A stretch of 64,000 nt of DNA, taken from NCBI GenBank assembly GCA_963851085.1, contig CAWKNX010000013.1:124001-188000 (forward strand), written 5' to 3'. Source of the DNA: DATFVJ01 sp963851085. Its GTDB lineage: Bacteria > Actinomycetota > Actinomycetes > Streptosporangiales > Streptosporangiaceae. Within the stretch, counting starts at the first letter, position 1. Each line of letters begins with the position of its first letter. Shown here one piece after another: positions 63,480-64,000 of this stretch. The position numbers and the translations under genes are program-made. Under the pieces are notes generated by a model. The model worked only from the letters and a program-made list of their open reading frames with translations, ran no database searches and had not been told where the DNA came from.

Positions 63480-63704
63480 TCAGTAGCTCGGTGATTTGCA
63501 CAGCAAATCCTTGCGGCTCAAGATCTCTGGAATGTAGACGCGTTCATTCCACGATTCTTTCTCGACCGGCTCGAGGGCAATTGATATCACCTCTTCCTGG
63601 CAGCCGAAAGCGTTTTTTATGGTCTGGGTTATCGCCGTGACCAATTCGGCCTGCTGCGCTTCGCTGAGCGAAACGGGGAAGTACTTAATATTCACGTGTG
63701 GCAT
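63480..63704 (-). CDS. 4-oxalocrotonate tautomerase-family protein
   Basis: 74 aa from the ATG preceded by TTGGAG, chosen because it puts the catalytic proline right after Met (MPHVNIKYFPVSLSEAQQAE). The rest reads LVTAITQTIKNAFGCQEEVI and VEKESWNERVYIPEI, the usual tautomerase strand-helix pattern. Tautomerases use the N-terminal Pro as a base for keto-enol shifts. First gene of the SAT/CysK/ATP-grasp operon; it may tautomerise a pyridone- or enol-type nucleophile or product (inference). Confidence 0.8.
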   Translation of the reverse strand: MPHVNIKYFPVSLSEAQQAELVTAITQTIKNAFGCQEEVISIALEPVEKESWNERVYIPEILSRKDLLCKSPSY

Positions 63705-64000
63705 GCTGAACTCCAACATTGTCAGGTGGGTTTTCCCGCGGACTCGCGGCAGATATGCCGCGCGCCGTGATCAGCACGATGTTCGTCATGGGCGGCACTC
63801 ACTCTCGGCGCCAGCGTCCGGCAGGCCGGCGGCGCCCTGATCGGTTTGGTGGCCGGCTAGTTTCAGGTAGCGAACCACCGCCCGCTTTCGGCTGGGTTCC
63901 GGTTCGCTTCTGGCCGCCGAGCTGCGCCGGGGACGTCGAGCGTGCAGCGGGAGGCGCCGGTTGAACGCATCCCCGTCTCGCCTCGTAATCCCGTGATTCC
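63705..64000. other. Upstream region of the tautomerase operon
   Basis: No gene is supported here on either strand. It should contain the minus-strand promoter of the tautomerase-to-MFS operon; I could not pick a reliable -35/-10 pair. The window ends here. Confidence 0.4.

Overview
The window is very GC-rich, densely coding and full of GTG starts and 4-base stop/start overlaps. It carries mycothiol-type protein families, ECF sigma factors and a SARP-type regulator. All of this fits a large-genome actinomycete chromosome; the sequence does not let me name the genus. I see no tRNA, rRNA, CRISPR array or intact insertion sequence.

Layout. 1-9.5 kb: a small ECF sigma/maleylpyruvate-isomerase-fold pair, then a tight four-gene plus-strand unit (cytoplasmic subtilisin-like protease, ECF sigma factor, unknown protein, TPR-CHAT protease) that looks like a protease-centred signalling or defence module, then a glycolipid-binding-fold protein, small unknown genes and regulator debris. 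9.5-24 kb: a class V aminotransferase, threonine synthase, a SARP/AAA/TPR regulator divergent from a methyltransferase/SnoaL pair with an 11-bp-spaced direct repeat between them, a two-gene TIR + TIR-NACHT-HEAT system (NLR-like, probable anti-phage defence) whose HEAT repeats are near-identical at DNA level, and homoserine kinase. Several palindromic and dispersed repeats lie between these genes.

24.1-63.7 kb: a biosynthetic gene cluster, almost entirely on the minus strand. Its parts are: (i) an FAD enzyme and a fumarase-superfamily lyase, overlapping by 4 bp, that look like the CreE/CreD pair of the aspartate-nitrosuccinate route to nitrous acid; (ii) a 1289-aa A-Ox-T-TE synthetase with the architecture and length of indigoidine synthetase and a glutamine-like specificity code; (iii) DAHP synthase, shikimate dehydrogenase and a HisC-like aminotransferase; (iv) two AMP-forming ligases, one fused to an N-terminal carrier domain; (v) a glutamate-semialdehyde-type aminotransferase; (vi) an FkbH/I/J/K-type set for a hydroxymalonyl-ACP extender without its O-methyltransferase; (vii) one PKS with the unusual order KS-AT-KR-DH-ACP; (viii) a coupled operon of tautomerase, serine acetyltransferase, CysK-like synthase, two ATP-grasp ligases and an MFS exporter, plus a third ATP-grasp ligase and a second MFS exporter at the far end; (ix) an ornithine-cyclodeaminase-family protein with two small regulatory-looking genes; and (x) one plus-strand gene for a 65-aa secreted peptide with its own terminator.

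How they may work together (inference): nitrous acid from aspartate is used by an ATP-dependent ligase to diazotise or nitrosate an amine. The indigoidine-type enzyme supplies a cyclised glutamine (aminopyridinedione) unit. Aromatic or acyl carrier-bound units are extended once by the PKS with a hydroxylated malonyl unit. A beta-substituted alanine from O-acetylserine is joined by ATP-grasp ligases, and the product is exported. I know of no described pathway with this combination. Start codons were chosen from Shine-Dalgarno spacing and gene overlaps; functions are family-level readings by eye, with no database search.
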